Shown: positions 39,418 to 48,650 of the stretch, one piece after another
Layout of the letters: every line of letters begins with the position of its first letter
Numbering within the stretch: position 1 is the stretch's first letter
Source of the DNA: Kitasatospora sp. NBC_01287
GTDB lineage: Bacteria; Actinomycetota; Actinomycetes; Streptomycetales; Streptomycetaceae
Length of the DNA: 64,000 bases
Direction: 5' to 3'
Assembly: GCF_026340565.1 (NCBI RefSeq)
Contig: NZ_JAPEPB010000001.1
Coordinates: 4,936,501 to 5,000,500, forward strand
Program-made: the position numbers and the translations under genes
Notes under the pieces: generated by a model
What the model was told of the DNA's origin: nothing
Database searches by the model: none
What the model saw: the letters and a program-made list of their open reading frames with translations, nothing else

Positions 39418-40017
39418 GTGTACGAGGGCGTGGTTCAGGACCTGATCGACGAACTGGGCAGGCTGCCCGGCGTCGGGCCCAAGAGCGCGCAGCGGATCGC
39501 CTTCCACATCCTGCAGTCCGACCCGGTGGACGTGCGGCGCTTGGCGCACACGCTGCTGGAGGTCAAGGAGAAGGTGCGGTTCTGCGCGGTCTGCGGCAAC
39601 GTCGCCGAGGCGGAGCGCTGCCGGGTCTGCCTGGACCCGCGCCGCGACCTCACGGTGATCTGCGTGGTCGAGGAGCCCAAGGACGTGGTGGCGATCGAGC
39701 GCACCCGCGAGTTCCGGGGGCGGTACCACGTGCTGGGCGGCGCGATCAGCCCGATCGAGGGCGTCGGCCCGGACGATCTGCGGATCCGCGAGCTGCTGGC
39801 CCGGCTGGCCGACGGCAGCGTCGGCGAGCTGATCCTGGCCACAGACCCCAACCTGGAGGGGGAGGCGACCGCCACCTACCTGGCCCGGCTCTGCAAGCCG
39901 ATGGGCCTGAAGGTGACCCGGCTGGCGAGCGGGCTGCCCGTCGGCGGGGACTTGGAGTACGCCGACGAGGTCACCCTCGGCCGGGCCTTCGAAGGGAGAC
40001 GACTGCTCGATGTCTGA
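39418..40017 (+). CDS. recR: recombination mediator RecR
   Basis: A 199-residue protein of recombinational repair that helps load RecA with RecF/RecO. Order: helix-hairpin-helix ([11 protein letters not shown], residues 16-26), Cys4 zinc finger (Cys56, 59, 68, 71), then a Toprim domain beginning Val-Ile-Cys-Val-Val-Glu-Glu with [10 protein letters not shown]. GTG start follows GGAAAGG. Overlaps the next gene by 8 bp. Confidence 0.95.
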   Translation: MYEGVVQDLIDELGRLPGVGPKSAQRIAFHILQSDPVDVRRLAHTLLEVKEKVRFCAVCGNVAEAERCRVCLDPRRDLTVICVVEEPKDVVAIERTREFRGRYHVLGGAISPIEGVGPDDLRIRELLARLADGSVGELILATDPNLEGEATATYLARLCKPMGLKVTRLASGLPVGGDLEYADEVTLGRAFEGRRLLDV

Positions 40018-40675
40018 GAACAGCGCGCACCAGGCGGTGCACACGGTCCAGCAGGCCCACGCGGCCGAACCGGACGACTTCGCGGTGCAGATCGCGGACT
40101 CGATCAAGAGCTTCGTGCTCGCGGTGACCGAGATCGCCAAGGGCGACGAGCCGGGCAGCGCGGTCTCGCTCCTGCTCCTGGAGGTCTCCCAGCTGCTGCT
40201 GGCCGGCGGTCGGCTCGGCGCGATCGAGGACGTGCTGCCGGAGGACCGCTTCGAGCCGGACGCCGGTCCGGAGCCGGACGGGGTCGAGCTGCGCGAGCAC
40301 CTCGCCGAGCTGCTGGCACCGATCGACGTCTACCACGAGGTCTTCGACCCGTACGGGCTGCCCGAGAAGCCGAACGCCTTCCGGATCTCGGACGACCTGG
40401 CCGGCGTGGTCAGCGACCTGCGGCACGGGCTGACCCACTACGACGAGGGGCGGGTCAGCGAGGCGCTCTGGTGGTGGCAGTTCTCCTACCTCTCGACCTG
40501 GGGTTCGACCTGCACCGCCGTGTTGCGCGCGCTGCAGTCACTGATCGCGCACGTGCGGCTGGACAGCCCGATCGGCGCGGTGCCGGACGGCGCCGACACC
40601 GATGACGACGGGCTGACGGACGAGCAGTTGGAGCAGCAGGCGGGCGACCTGATGGCGGCCGAGCTGGGGATCTGA
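40010..40675 (+). CDS. DUF5063 domain protein
   Basis: A 221-residue acidic, helical protein with the DUF5063 pattern ([12 protein letters not shown], Val-Tyr-His-Glu-Val-Phe-Asp-Pro, Trp-Trp-Trp-Gln-Phe-Ser-Tyr). It is regularly encoded after recR in Streptomyces; function unknown. Its ATG overlaps the recR end by 8 bp, so the two are coupled. Confidence 0.88.
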   Translation: MSENSAHQAVHTVQQAHAAEPDDFAVQIADSIKSFVLAVTEIAKGDEPGSAVSLLLLEVSQLLLAGGRLGAIEDVLPEDRFEPDAGPEPDGVELREHLAELLAPIDVYHEVFDPYGLPEKPNAFRISDDLAGVVSDLRHGLTHYDEGRVSEALWWWQFSYLSTWGSTCTAVLRALQSLIAHVRLDSPIGAVPDGADTDDDGLTDEQLEQQAGDLMAAELGI

Positions 40676-40696
40676 GGCCCACCCGGCCCGCCCCTC

Positions 40697-41230
40697 TCAG
40701 ACCGCGGCGAGCAGGCCGCGCAGCAGCTCGTTGAGCAGCTGCGCCTGTTCGCCGGTGAAGCCCGCCCCGGCCAGCGCCCGCTGCTGTTCGGCAAGCCCGG
40801 CGGCGACGGCCTGGTCGACCACCGTCAGACCCCGCTCGGTCAGCGTGATCCGCAGGCCGCGCCGGTCGGTCGGGTCGGGTGAGCGGGTCACCAGGCCGGC
40901 CCGCTCCAGCTTGTCCAGCCGTCCGGTCATGCCGCCGGTGGTGAGCATCAGGGTGGCGGTCAGCTCGCGTGGCGAGAGCGCGTGCGGGGCGGGGGCCCGC
41001 CGCAGGGTGGCGAGCACGTCGAACTCGCCCCGGCTGATGCCCCACTGCTGGTAGATCTTCTCGATCCGGTCGCCCATCACCCTGGCCAGCCGGTAGATCC
41101 GGCCGAACACCGCCATGGCGTCGGTCTGCAACTCGGGCCGCACCACCCGCCACTGCTCGACGATCGCGTCCACCGCATCCGCCTCCCGCTCGGCCCCGCC
41201 CGCGCCTTCTGCCGCCACTTCGGCTCCCAT
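40697..41230 (-). CDS. MarR-family regulator
   Basis: A 177-residue winged-helix regulator: dimerisation helices at both ends, recognition region Ser-Pro-Arg-Glu-Leu-Thr-Ala-Thr-Leu-Met-Leu-Thr-Thr-Gly-Gly-Met-Thr-Gly-Arg, and the family's wing motif Asp-Pro-Thr-Asp-Arg-Arg-Gly-Leu. It is divergent from the exporter gene at 41439 and a near-palindromic site lies between them, so it most likely represses that exporter and responds to its substrate. Start chosen at the ATG after which family-like sequence begins; a few GTG codons upstream are possible. Confidence 0.85.
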   Translation of the reverse strand: MGAEVAAEGAGGAEREADAVDAIVEQWRVVRPELQTDAMAVFGRIYRLARVMGDRIEKIYQQWGISRGEFDVLATLRRAPAPHALSPRELTATLMLTTGGMTGRLDKLERAGLVTRSPDPTDRRGLRITLTERGLTVVDQAVAAGLAEQQRALAGAGFTGEQAQLLNELLRGLLAAV

Positions 41231-41381
41231 CTCGACCACCACTCCGCTCCGTGCGCTGCGCACCGCCGAGCCTCGCACCGCCGCGGCGCCCAGCGCCTCG
41301 CCGTGCCGCCCCGCCCAGCGCCTCGCCGCCCAGTGCGCCGCTGCTCCAGGGCACCAGTCTGCCACAGAAAGGCTTGCATAT

Positions 41382-41405
41382 AAGTAGCTTGCTGCTAAGT
41401 TACTT
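41382..41405. promoter_or_regulatory. MarR operator in the divergent region
   Basis: A 24-bp imperfect palindrome running from AAGTAGCTT to AAGTTACTT, symmetric at about 18 of 24 positions, directly after a TATAAG-like -10 box. Binding here would block exporter transcription. Confidence 0.65.
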
Positions 41406-41438
41406 ATGACTGATCTACCCACCACCCCGGAGGTACCC

Positions 41439-42896
41439 GTGTTCCCCACCAGGCGAGCGGCCGTCGAGCCCGTGCGGGTTCCGGGCGAGCGTGCCCTGCT
41501 GACCGGCATGGCGATCGACTCGGTCGGCTCCGGCATGTACGTCCCGTTCAGCCTGGTCTTCTTCCGGCACGTCACCGGCCTGCCGCTGCCGCTGATCGGC
41601 GCGGTGCTCACGGTGACCGGGTTCGCGGCCATGGCGGCGCTGCCGCTGGTCGGCACGGCGGTGGACCGGTTCGGCGCCCGCCGGCTGCAGCTCGCGCTCT
41701 ACCTGGTGCGCGGGCTGGGCTTCGCGGCCTATCCGTTCGCGGGCTCGCTGCCCGCCTTCGCGGCGGTGGCGCTGCTCACCTCGATCGGCGATCGCGGGTT
41801 CCCGGTGGCCCAGCAGGCCCGGATCGGCGAGCTGGCCCGCGGGGCGGACGTCGAGCGGCTGCAGGCCATCGCGCGCAGTCTGGCCAACGCCGGGCTCGGC
41901 GCCGGGACGCTGCTCGCCTCGCTGATCATCGCCGTGCTGGGCGACCGCGGGTTCACGGCGGCGGCCTGGTTGAACGCGGCCAGTTTCGTCCTCGCCGCGC
42001 TGCTGGCCCGGAAGGTGCCGGCGGTGGCGCGGGGGGCGGCGAGGGCCTCGGCGGCCTGCCAGGACTGCGGCTACCGCACGGTGCTGGCCGACCGGCGCTA
42101 CCTGGGCCTGACCGGCGCGAACTTCCTGATCGCGCTCGGGTACTCGGCGCTGTCGGTGCTGCTGCCGGTCTTCGCGGTGAGCTGCCTGGGCACCCCGCAG
42201 TCGCTCACCGGTGCGGCCTTCGTGCTGAACACCGTGCTCTGCGCGGTCGCCGGGGTGCCGGTGGCGCGGCTGGCCCGGCGGCTCGGCCGGCGGACCCGCA
42301 CGGCGGCCCTGGGCGCGGGGCTGTTCGCGGCGGCGGCGCTCGGCCAGGCGGTGCTGGGCACGGTGCGACCGCACGCGGTGCTGGTGGCGCTGGGCGGGCT
42401 GCTGGTCCTGGTGGTGGTGGCCACGCTGGGCGAGCTGGTGCACAACCCGTCCTCCTCGGCGCTGGCCACCAGCGCCGCGCCGGTGGCGCTGCGCGGGCGG
42501 TACCTGGCGACCTACCAGCTCTCCTGGTCGCTGGCGAAGACGGTGGCGCCCTCGCTCTTCACCGGGCTGCTCGCGGTGGACGCCCGGTTGCCCTGGCTGC
42601 TGGTGGCGGCGGCGGCCCTGGCGGGCGGGGCGCTGCTGCTGCGGCTCGCCCGACTGCTACCGGCCGGCGTGGACCAGGCCGCAGCGGTCCAGGTCGCGTC
42701 TGTCCAGGTCGCAGCGGTCCAGGTCGCAGCGGTCCGGGACGCAGCGGTCCGGGACGGGGTTGTCCAGGTCGCGCCGGTCCGGGGCGAGGCTGTCCAGGTC
42801 GAAGCAGCCCGGGGCGAGGCTGTCCGCGTGGTGACCCGGGTGGGCACCCCGGGCAGTGCGGCGGCGGTCCAGGCGCCGATGCCCGCGGCAGGCTGA
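41439..42896 (+). CDS. MFS exporter with repeat-rich C-terminal tail
   Basis: A 485-residue major facilitator with 12 predicted hydrophobic helices between residues about 25 and 410 and the loop motif Asp-Arg-Phe-Gly-Ala-Arg-Arg between helices 2 and 3. The GTG at 41439 is chosen because GGAGG lies five bases upstream; the ATG 11 codons earlier directly abuts the MarR operator and has no ribosome binding site. The last ~70 residues are an unusual Val/Ala/Gln tail encoded by a degenerate 15-bp tandem repeat. Likely exports a toxic small molecule under MarR control. Confidence 0.85.
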   Translation: MFPTRRAAVEPVRVPGERALLTGMAIDSVGSGMYVPFSLVFFRHVTGLPLPLIGAVLTVTGFAAMAALPLVGTAVDRFGARRLQLALYLVRGLGFAAYPFAGSLPAFAAVALLTSIGDRGFPVAQQARIGELARGADVERLQAIARSLANAGLGAGTLLASLIIAVLGDRGFTAAAWLNAASFVLAALLARKVPAVARGAARASAACQDCGYRTVLADRRYLGLTGANFLIALGYSALSVLLPVFAVSCLGTPQSLTGAAFVLNTVLCAVAGVPVARLARRLGRRTRTAALGAGLFAAAALGQAVLGTVRPHAVLVALGGLLVLVVVATLGELVHNPSSSALATSAAPVALRGRYLATYQLSWSLAKTVAPSLFTGLLAVDARLPWLLVAAAALAGGALLLRLARLLPAGVDQAAAVQVASVQVAAVQVAAVRDAAVRDGVVQVAPVRGEAVQVEAARGEAVRVVTRVGTPGSAAAVQAPMPAAG

Positions 42897-43233
42897 GCCC
42901 GCACTCCGGCGCCCCGAGCAGCCCGAGCAGCCCGGGTTTCGCGGATTTCCCGAAAAATCTTCCCCGGAAAATTCCGAGCCCTCGGCACCGCCGGTCGCGA
43001 ATTCTTCCGAGCCCGCGCCCCACCGCCCGCAGAGTCGCCGGTCGACCCGCTCGACGTGCGTTCACCAGTTGAAACGCGTGTCTCATGATATGGATTGCGG
43101 CTGACGGCCGCCCCCTGCTCGGTAGACTGACCGGCGACCGCAGTACCCCCGCCCCAGGGGGTCTGGGGGGACCGGACGGCGCCACCCCGCGTCGGGCACC
43201 ACCCCCCGAAGACGACTTAGTCGAGGAGCGCAC
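42897..43233. other. intergenic region with the aspartokinase promoter
   Basis: No gene seen. The first 170 bp hold a hairpin-like GGAAAA/TTTTCC area near 42945-42980. CTGACG (43104-43109) with TAGACT (43122-43127 region) at about 16-bp spacing forms a plausible promoter, leaving a leader of about 100 nt with a C-rich/G-rich segment ahead of the aspartokinase start. Confidence 0.5.
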
Positions 43234-44514
43234 GTGGGCCTTGTCGTGCAGAAGTACGGCGGCTCATCCGTTGCGGATGCCGAGGGCATCAAGCGCGTGG
43301 CCCGTCGAATCGTGGACACCAAGAAGGCCGGCCATGAGGTCGTCGTCGTGGTGTCCGCGATGGGCGACACGACGGACGAGCTGATCGAACTCGCCGAGCA
43401 GGTATCCCCTATTCCCGCCGGTCGCGAGTTCGACATGCTGCTGACCGCGGGCGAGCGGATCTCCATGGCCCTGCTGGCGATGGCGATCAGAGCGCTGGGC
43501 CACGAGGCCCAGTCGTTCACCGGCAGCCAGGCCGGTGTGATCACCGACCAGGTCCACAACAAGGCCCGCATCATCGACGTCACGCCGGGCCGGATCCGCT
43601 CCGCCCTGGACGAGGGCAACATCGCGATCGTCGCCGGGTTCCAGGGCGTCTCCCAGGTGAGCAAGGACATCACTACCCTGGGCCGGGGCGGCTCCGACAC
43701 GACCGCGGTCGCCCTGGCGGCAGCGCTCAAGGCCGAGATCTGCGAGATCTACACCGACGTGGACGGCGTCTTCACGGCCGACCCGCGGGTGGTGAAGAAG
43801 GCCCGCAAGATCGACTGGATCGCCTACGAGGACATGCTGGAGCTCGCGTCCTCCGGCTCCAAGGTGCTGCTGGACCGCTGTGTGGAGTACGCGCGGCGCT
43901 ACAACATCCCGATCCACGTACGATCGTCCTTCTCCGGTCTCCCGGGGACCATCGTCAGCAACACCAACCCGAACAAGCCCGAAGGGGGCGAGATGGAGCA
44001 GGCCATCATCTCCGGAGTCGCCCACGACACGTCCGAGGCGAAGGTCACGGTCGTCGGGGTGCCGGACAAGCCGGGCGAGGCCGCCCGGATCTTCCGCGCC
44101 ATCGCGGATGCCGAGGTCAACATCGACATGGTGGTGCAGAACGTCTCCGCCGCGTCCACCGGGCTGACCGACATCTCCTTCACCCTGCCGAAGACCGAGG
44201 GCCAGAAGGCCATCGACGCGCTCGGCCGGGTCAAGGAGGGCATCGGCTACGAGTCGCTGCGCTACGACGACGCGATCGGCAAGATCTCGCTGGTCGGGGC
44301 CGGTATGCGGTCCAACCCCGGGGTCACCGCGACCTTCTTCGAGGCGCTCTCCGAGGCCGGCGTGAACATCGAGCTGATCTCCACCTCGGAGATCCGGATC
44401 TCGGTGGTCACCCGGGCCGACGACGTCAACGAGGCGGTCCGCGCCGTGCACAGCGCCTTCGGTCTGGACAGCCAGACCGACGAGGCCGTCGTCTACGGCG
44501 GGACCGGGCGATGA
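43234..44514 (+). CDS. lysC: aspartate kinase (alpha subunit and full-length)
   Basis: A 426-residue enzyme that phosphorylates aspartate, the first step to lysine, threonine, methionine and diaminopimelate. Kinase domain starts Val-Gln-Lys-Tyr-Gly-Gly-Ser-Ser-Val; Gly-Arg-Gly-Gly-Ser-Asp-Thr-Thr and Tyr-Thr-Asp-Val-Asp-Gly-Val follow. Two ACT domains at about 265-340 and 345-420 bind the feedback inhibitors. GTG start after GAGGAG. The stop overlaps the asd start (ATGA), so the two genes form an operon. Confidence 0.95.
   Translation: MGLVVQKYGGSSVADAEGIKRVARRIVDTKKAGHEVVVVVSAMGDTTDELIELAEQVSPIPAGREFDMLLTAGERISMALLAMAIRALGHEAQSFTGSQAGVITDQVHNKARIIDVTPGRIRSALDEGNIAIVAGFQGVSQVSKDITTLGRGGSDTTAVALAAALKAEICEIYTDVDGVFTADPRVVKKARKIDWIAYEDMLELASSGSKVLLDRCVEYARRYNIPIHVRSSFSGLPGTIVSNTNPNKPEGGEMEQAIISGVAHDTSEAKVTVVGVPDKPGEAARIFRAIADAEVNIDMVVQNVSAASTGLTDISFTLPKTEGQKAIDALGRVKEGIGYESLRYDDAIGKISLVGAGMRSNPGVTATFFEALSEAGVNIELISTSEIRISVVTRADDVNEAVRAVHSAFGLDSQTDEAVVYGGTGR
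43993..44514 (+). CDS. lysC: aspartate kinase beta subunit (internal in-frame start)
   Basis: The internal ATG (Met-Glu-Gln-Ala-Ile-Ile-Ser-Gly) is preceded at good distance by GAAGGGGGCGAG. Actinobacterial aspartokinases are known to be alpha2-beta2 complexes whose beta subunit is made from such an internal start and consists only of the ACT domains. Seen: the site and its ribosome binding sequence; inferred: its use. Confidence 0.7.
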   Translation: MEQAIISGVAHDTSEAKVTVVGVPDKPGEAARIFRAIADAEVNIDMVVQNVSAASTGLTDISFTLPKTEGQKAIDALGRVKEGIGYESLRYDDAIGKISLVGAGMRSNPGVTATFFEALSEAGVNIELISTSEIRISVVTRADDVNEAVRAVHSAFGLDSQTDEAVVYGGTGR

Positions 44515-45584
44515 CCGGCGGCGGAGCGGAACAGCGCGCCAGGCCCAACCTCGCGGTGGTCGGTGCCACCGGCGCGGTGGGCACGGTGCTGCTGGGCATC
44601 CTCTCCGCCCGTCAGGACGTCTGGGGCGAGATCCGGCTGATCGCCTCCGCCCGCTCGGCGGGGCGCCGGCTGACCGTGCGTGGGCGGCAGGTCGAGGTCG
44701 TCGCGCTCACCGAGGAGGCCTTCGAGGGGATCGACGTCGCGATGTTCGACGTCCCCGACCAGGTCTCCGCGCAGTGGGCGCCGATCGCGGCGGCCAAGGG
44801 CGCGGTGGTGGTCGACAACTCCGGCGCCTTCCGGCTGGACGAGGACGTGCCGCTGGTGGTCCCCGAGGTCAACGCGGCCGCGGCCCGGATCCGCCCGCGC
44901 GGGATCATCGCCAACCCGAACTGCACGACCCTCTCGATGATCGTCGCGATCGGCGCGCTGCACTCCGAGCTCGGGCTCTCCGAGCTGGTGGTCGCCTCGT
45001 ACCAGGCGGCCTCCGGGGCGGGGCAGGCCGGGATCGACGCGCTGCGCGAGCAGACCGTCAAGGTGGCCGGCACCTCGGTCGGCGAGCAGGCCGGCGACCT
45101 GCGCGCGCTGATCGGCGACAGCGGTCCGTTCGCGGTGCCGCTGGTGCTGAACGCGGTGCCGTGGGCGGGCTCCCCGGCGCCGGACGGCTGGTCCTCCGAG
45201 GAGCTGAAGGTCCGCAACGAGAGCCGCAAGATCCTCGGGCTGCCGAACCTGCGGGTGTCGGCGACCTGCGTGCGGATCCCGGTGGTCACCACCCACTCGC
45301 TGGCCGTGCACGCGGTCTTCGAGCGCGAGGTGACCCAGCTGCGGGCGCAGGAGATCCTGGCCCAGGCCCCCGGCGTGGTGCTCTACGACAACCCGGCGGC
45401 CGGCGAGTTCCCGACCCCCAACGACGTGGTCGGCACCGACCCGACCTGGGTCGGCCGGGTGCGTCGCTCGCTCGACGACCCCAAGGCGCTCGACCTCTTC
45501 CTCTGCGGCGACAACCTGCGCAAGGGCGCGGCGCTGAACACCGCGCAGATCGGTGAGCTGGTGGCGGCCGAGCTGCTCGGCTGA
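44511..45584 (+). CDS. asd: aspartate-semialdehyde dehydrogenase
   Basis: A 357-residue NADPH-dependent enzyme that reduces aspartyl phosphate from the preceding kinase. N-terminal Val-Val-Gly-Ala-Thr-Gly-Ala-Val-Gly binds NADP; Asn-Pro-Asn-Cys-Thr-Thr holds the catalytic Cys; Gln-Ala-Ala-Ser-Gly-Ala-Gly and the Arg-x-Pro-Val-x-x-Thr-His segment complete the active site. Length is normal. ATGA overlap with the aspartokinase gene. Confidence 0.95.
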   Translation: MTGGGAEQRARPNLAVVGATGAVGTVLLGILSARQDVWGEIRLIASARSAGRRLTVRGRQVEVVALTEEAFEGIDVAMFDVPDQVSAQWAPIAAAKGAVVVDNSGAFRLDEDVPLVVPEVNAAAARIRPRGIIANPNCTTLSMIVAIGALHSELGLSELVVASYQAASGAGQAGIDALREQTVKVAGTSVGEQAGDLRALIGDSGPFAVPLVLNAVPWAGSPAPDGWSSEELKVRNESRKILGLPNLRVSATCVRIPVVTTHSLAVHAVFEREVTQLRAQEILAQAPGVVLYDNPAAGEFPTPNDVVGTDPTWVGRVRRSLDDPKALDLFLCGDNLRKGAALNTAQIGELVAAELLG

Positions 45585-45587
45585 GGT

Positions 45588-45745
45588 CGCCTCAGGAGCA
45601 GTCGCCTCAGGAGCAGTCGCATCGGGGCCCTTCGTAGCAGGGACGCAGCAGGGACGCAGCAGGGACGCAGCTCAGCCGCACCAGGGTCGCGGCTGAGTAG
45701 CGCCCGGCCAGCATCCGGATAGCACCCGAATAGCGCCCGAATAGC
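45588..45745. repeat. short tandem repeats between asd and the sigma gene
   Basis: Three neighbouring arrays: a 15-bp unit with CCTCAGGAGCAGTCG (two to three copies), an 11-bp unit CAGCAGGGACG (three copies) and ATAGCGCCCGA-like units (three copies). Noncoding. Confidence 0.7.
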
Positions 45746-45749
45746 ACCA

Positions 45750-45776
45750 GAGCCCCCTTCCCGGTGGAGGGGGCTC
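45750..45776 (+). terminator. terminator of the ask-asd operon
   Basis: GAGCCCCCTTC with the complementary GAGGGGGCTC closes a short loop, followed by GGGTGTTTA. Placed between asd and the sigma factor gene. Confidence 0.7.
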
Positions 45777-45836
45777 GGGTGTTTACGGAAGAATGTCCGC
45801 CGAACGGGGCAACCCTGAGGGGGGATCGAGTGTCCA

Positions 45837-46445
45837 ATGGTCGTGACAGACCTGGCAGTGATGGCGACGGCGCCTACGGTACGGGTGCCGCGCGGCGCTG
45901 TGCGGCAGCCGGTTGAGTCGGAGATGTCCACGGCCGCCACTGACACCGCCGGCGCCAGCGTCGACCTGCTCACGACCACGTACCAGACCCACTACCGCGC
46001 GCTGCTGCGGCTGGCCGCGCTGTTGCTGGACGACCAGTCCAGCTGCGAGGACGTGGTCCAGGAGGCTTTCATCCGGGTGCACGCGGCCCGGCGGCGGGTG
46101 CGCGAACCGGAGAAGATCCTCGCCTACCTGCGGCAGACCGTGGTCAACCTGTCGCGCAGTACGCTGCGTCGGCGGCTGCTCGGCCTGCGGCTGCTGCCCA
46201 AACCGATGCCTGACATGGCCAGTGCGGAGGAGGGCGCCTACGATGCCCTCGAACGCGACCAGCTGAAGGCGGCTCTGCAGGGTTTGCAAAGGCGTCAGCG
46301 CGAGGTCCTGGTGCTGCGCTACTACGCCGACATGACGGAGGCTCAAGTGGCCGAACTGCTCGGGGTCTCCGTGGGCGCGGTGAAGGCGTACGGCTCGCGC
46401 GGACTGGCGGCGCTGCGGGTGCTGATGGAGAGCAGTCATGACTGA
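45837..46445 (+). CDS. SigE-family ECF sigma factor
   Basis: A 202-residue extracytoplasmic-function sigma factor. Region 2 runs from about Tyr-Gln-Thr-His-Tyr-Arg-Ala-Leu to Cys-Glu-Asp-Val-Val-Gln-Glu-Ala-Phe; region 4 contains Gln-Arg-Glu-Val-Leu-Val-Leu-Arg-Tyr-Tyr and the helix-turn-helix Glu-Ala-Gln-Val-Ala-Glu-Leu-Leu-Gly-Val-Ser-Val-Gly-Ala-Val-Lys. The short C-terminus after region 4 is typical of the SigE group of actinobacteria. The true start may be a later Met (the one near residue 30). Overlaps the next gene by 8 bp. Confidence 0.9.
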   Translation: MVVTDLAVMATAPTVRVPRGAVRQPVESEMSTAATDTAGASVDLLTTTYQTHYRALLRLAALLLDDQSSCEDVVQEAFIRVHAARRRVREPEKILAYLRQTVVNLSRSTLRRRLLGLRLLPKPMPDMASAEEGAYDALERDQLKAALQGLQRRQREVLVLRYYADMTEAQVAELLGVSVGAVKAYGSRGLAALRVLMESSHD

Positions 46446-47664
46446 GGATCAGTTCGCCGCGGGGGAGCCGGAGCCGACCTGGGGCCAGGAGCAGGCGCTG
46501 CGCGCGATGCTGCACCGCTCGGTCGCCGGCCTGCAGCCGGACCCGGAGGCGCTGCCGCGGATCCGGCGCGCCATCCCGGCCCGCCGGGCCCGCCACCGCC
46601 AGGCCTGGACCGGCGCGGTGCTGATCGCGGTGGTCTCGGCCGCCGCGGTGCCCACGCTGGGCGGCCTGGACGCGTTCCAGCTCTCGGACGGTTCGGCGAC
46701 CGCCCCGAGCGCCGCCGCCCCGGCCACCGCGAGCAGCCGGCCCAGCGCCACGGCGCACCCGGGCGGCGAGCGGTCGGTGGTCCCGCTCCCGCTGCCGGAC
46801 ACCGGCACCGCCGCACCGAGCGGCGGCCCCAGCTCCACCCCGAGCCCCACCGCCTCCGCAGGCAGCGCGGACCCGCCTTCGCCGGACCGCGGCAGCACGC
46901 CCGCCGCGCCGGCCGGCCCGGCGAGCTCGACGGCGTCGGTGCCGCCCGGCTGCGCGCGGGCCGACCTCGGCGGCGGCCAGGCGACGGTGGGCGCGCCGGA
47001 CGGCGCGGGCTGGGTCTACGGGGCGTTCACCGTGGCCAATGTCTCCGGCCGCCCCTGCCTGCTGACCGACCCGGGCACGGTCACGGCCACCGTCGTCGGC
47101 GGCAGCGGGACGGTGCGGGTGCTCGCGCACGCGGCGGGCGACCCGGCCACCGGCCTGCCGGACCCGGCGGGCGCGGCCGGGCAGCTGCTGCTCTCCACCG
47201 GCGGCGGCTACCGGCTCCCGTTCGCCTTCCTGCCGGACGCGCCATGCCCCGCGGGCGGTGCGAGCAGCCCGGCGGCGAGTCCGAGCGCCACCGTCGTCGC
47301 GCCGGCGGCCAGCGCCGCGGCCGGCCCGACCACCCCGCCGACCGCGGCCGGCGGGGCGGTCGGGGCCGGCGGGGCCGTGCACGGCGCCCCGGTGCCGGTG
47401 AACGGCGCACCGGCGGCAGGCACGGCCGCCGGTGCCGCCGGTGCCGCCGGTGCCAGCCCGCAGGCCGGCAGCGGGTCGGCCCCGGCGACGACCACCCCGA
47501 GCCCGTCGCCGACCGCGACCGCCGACCCGGCGCCGACGGCCCCGGCGGCCGTCACGGTCGGCCACCGCCCGCTCGGCACCGGCCCGGACGCGGCCGACGC
47601 CACCATCACGGGCGTCTGCGGCGGCGGCACCCTCTACCAGGCGGCCCCGCAGCTCACCGGGTAG
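46438..47664 (+). CDS. membrane-anchored partner of the sigma factor, DUF4232-like
   Basis: A 408-residue protein: short cytoplasmic head (1-55), one transmembrane helix (about 56-75), and a long Ala/Pro/Ser/Thr-rich outside region containing a domain with Gly-Cys-Ala-Arg-Ala-Asp-Leu and Val-Ser-Gly-Arg-Pro-Cys-Leu, resembling DUF4232 beta-sandwich domains. The 8-bp overlap with the sigma gene and the topology fit an anti-sigma or sigma-dependent surface protein; no zinc-binding anti-sigma motif (HxxxCxxC) is present. Confidence 0.75.
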   Translation: MTEDQFAAGEPEPTWGQEQALRAMLHRSVAGLQPDPEALPRIRRAIPARRARHRQAWTGAVLIAVVSAAAVPTLGGLDAFQLSDGSATAPSAAAPATASSRPSATAHPGGERSVVPLPLPDTGTAAPSGGPSSTPSPTASAGSADPPSPDRGSTPAAPAGPASSTASVPPGCARADLGGGQATVGAPDGAGWVYGAFTVANVSGRPCLLTDPGTVTATVVGGSGTVRVLAHAAGDPATGLPDPAGAAGQLLLSTGGGYRLPFAFLPDAPCPAGGASSPAASPSATVVAPAASAAAGPTTPPTAAGGAVGAGGAVHGAPVPVNGAPAAGTAAGAAGAAGASPQAGSGSAPATTTPSPSPTATADPAPTAPAAVTVGHRPLGTGPDAADATITGVCGGGTLYQAAPQLTG

Positions 47665-47785
47665 CGCCCGCGTCCCCGCGCGTCCCCGGACTCCCCGGCG
47701 GCTCGGCGGCTCGGCGGAGCGGTGCCGGGGGCCGGCACGGGGGGCCGTGCCGGGCGGTCCGGAATCGGTGGTTACCGTGAGGGGT

Positions 47786-48586
47786 GTGTACCGATTCCTC
47801 CTGACCGCACGCTGGCTCGGCGGCACCGTGCTGGCCCTGGTCGCCATCGCGGTCTGCCTCTGGCTGGGCTCCTGGCAGCTGAGCCGGTTCGAGGGCCGGG
47901 TCTCCAGCCACCACACCGCCGCCCCGGCCGCTCCGGGCGGCTCCGCGCAGCCGGCGGCCGGCCCGCTGGAGACGGTGCTCGGCGGGCCGCAGGCCCAGGT
48001 CAGCACGACCACCCTCGGCCGCGCGGTGGCCGCCACCGGCCAGTACGACGCCGCCCACCAGCTGCTGGTGCCCGACCGCGCGCTGGACGGCCGCCAGGGC
48101 TACTACGTGCTCACCCCGCTGCGCACCGCCACCGGCCGGGCGGTGGCGGTGGTGCGCGGCTGGCTGCCGGGCTCGCCGGGCGCCGCGGTGCCGGCGCCGC
48201 CGACCGGGCAGGTCACCGTCGAGGGCCGGCTGCAGGCCTCGGAGACCAGCGACACCAGCGGCGCGGTCAACGGCGGCCTGCCGACCGGGCAGCTGGGCAT
48301 GATCAGCCCGGCCACCCTGGTCAACCTGCTGCCCTACCCGGTCTATGACGGCTGGGTGGCCGCCGACGGGGTGCCGGCCGGCCTGACCGCCGTGCCGACC
48401 ACCCAGCCGGACGGCGGCAACGGCCTGGACGCGCGGGCCTTCCAGAACCTCGGCTACACCCTGGAGTGGTTCGTCTTCGCGGGCTTCGTCTGCTTCATGT
48501 GGTTCCGGCTGGCCTGGCGTGAGGCCGAGGCGGCCCAGGACCGGGCGCTGGGTCTGCTCCCGGTCCTGGAGGAGCAGCAGGCCTGA
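47786..48586 (+). CDS. SURF1-family protein
   Basis: A 266-residue membrane protein with the SURF1 layout: an N-terminal helix (Leu-Gly-Gly-Thr-Val-Leu-Ala-Leu-Val-Ala-Ile), an extracytoplasmic domain with Leu-Gly-Ser-Trp-Gln-Leu after the helix and Gly-Tyr-Tyr-Val-Leu-Thr-Pro-Leu, and a C-terminal helix (Phe-Val-Phe-Ala-Gly-Phe-Val-Cys-Phe-Met-Trp). SURF1 proteins assist cytochrome c oxidase assembly. The GTG at 47786 follows GAGGGG. Confidence 0.85.
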   Translation: MYRFLLTARWLGGTVLALVAIAVCLWLGSWQLSRFEGRVSSHHTAAPAAPGGSAQPAAGPLETVLGGPQAQVSTTTLGRAVAATGQYDAAHQLLVPDRALDGRQGYYVLTPLRTATGRAVAVVRGWLPGSPGAAVPAPPTGQVTVEGRLQASETSDTSGAVNGGLPTGQLGMISPATLVNLLPYPVYDGWVAADGVPAGLTAVPTTQPDGGNGLDARAFQNLGYTLEWFVFAGFVCFMWFRLAWREAEAAQDRALGLLPVLEEQQA

Positions 48587-48597
48587 GGCGCCCGCCG

Positions 48598-48650
48598 CCC
48601 CGTCGTGCCTACACCCCCGTCGTGCCTGTACCCCCGTCGTGCCTACGGCT
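48598..48650. repeat. 17-bp tandem repeat between convergent genes
   Basis: Three copies of a unit with CCCCGTCGTGCCTA/GTAC between the SURF1 stop and the S9 peptidase stop. Noncoding; may serve as a bidirectional terminator. Confidence 0.65.

Noticed and set aside
37139-40140. Long minus-strand frames over dnaX, ybaB and recR
   Set aside because: Antisense to well-recognised core genes; Arg/Gly/Leu-rich and motif-free.
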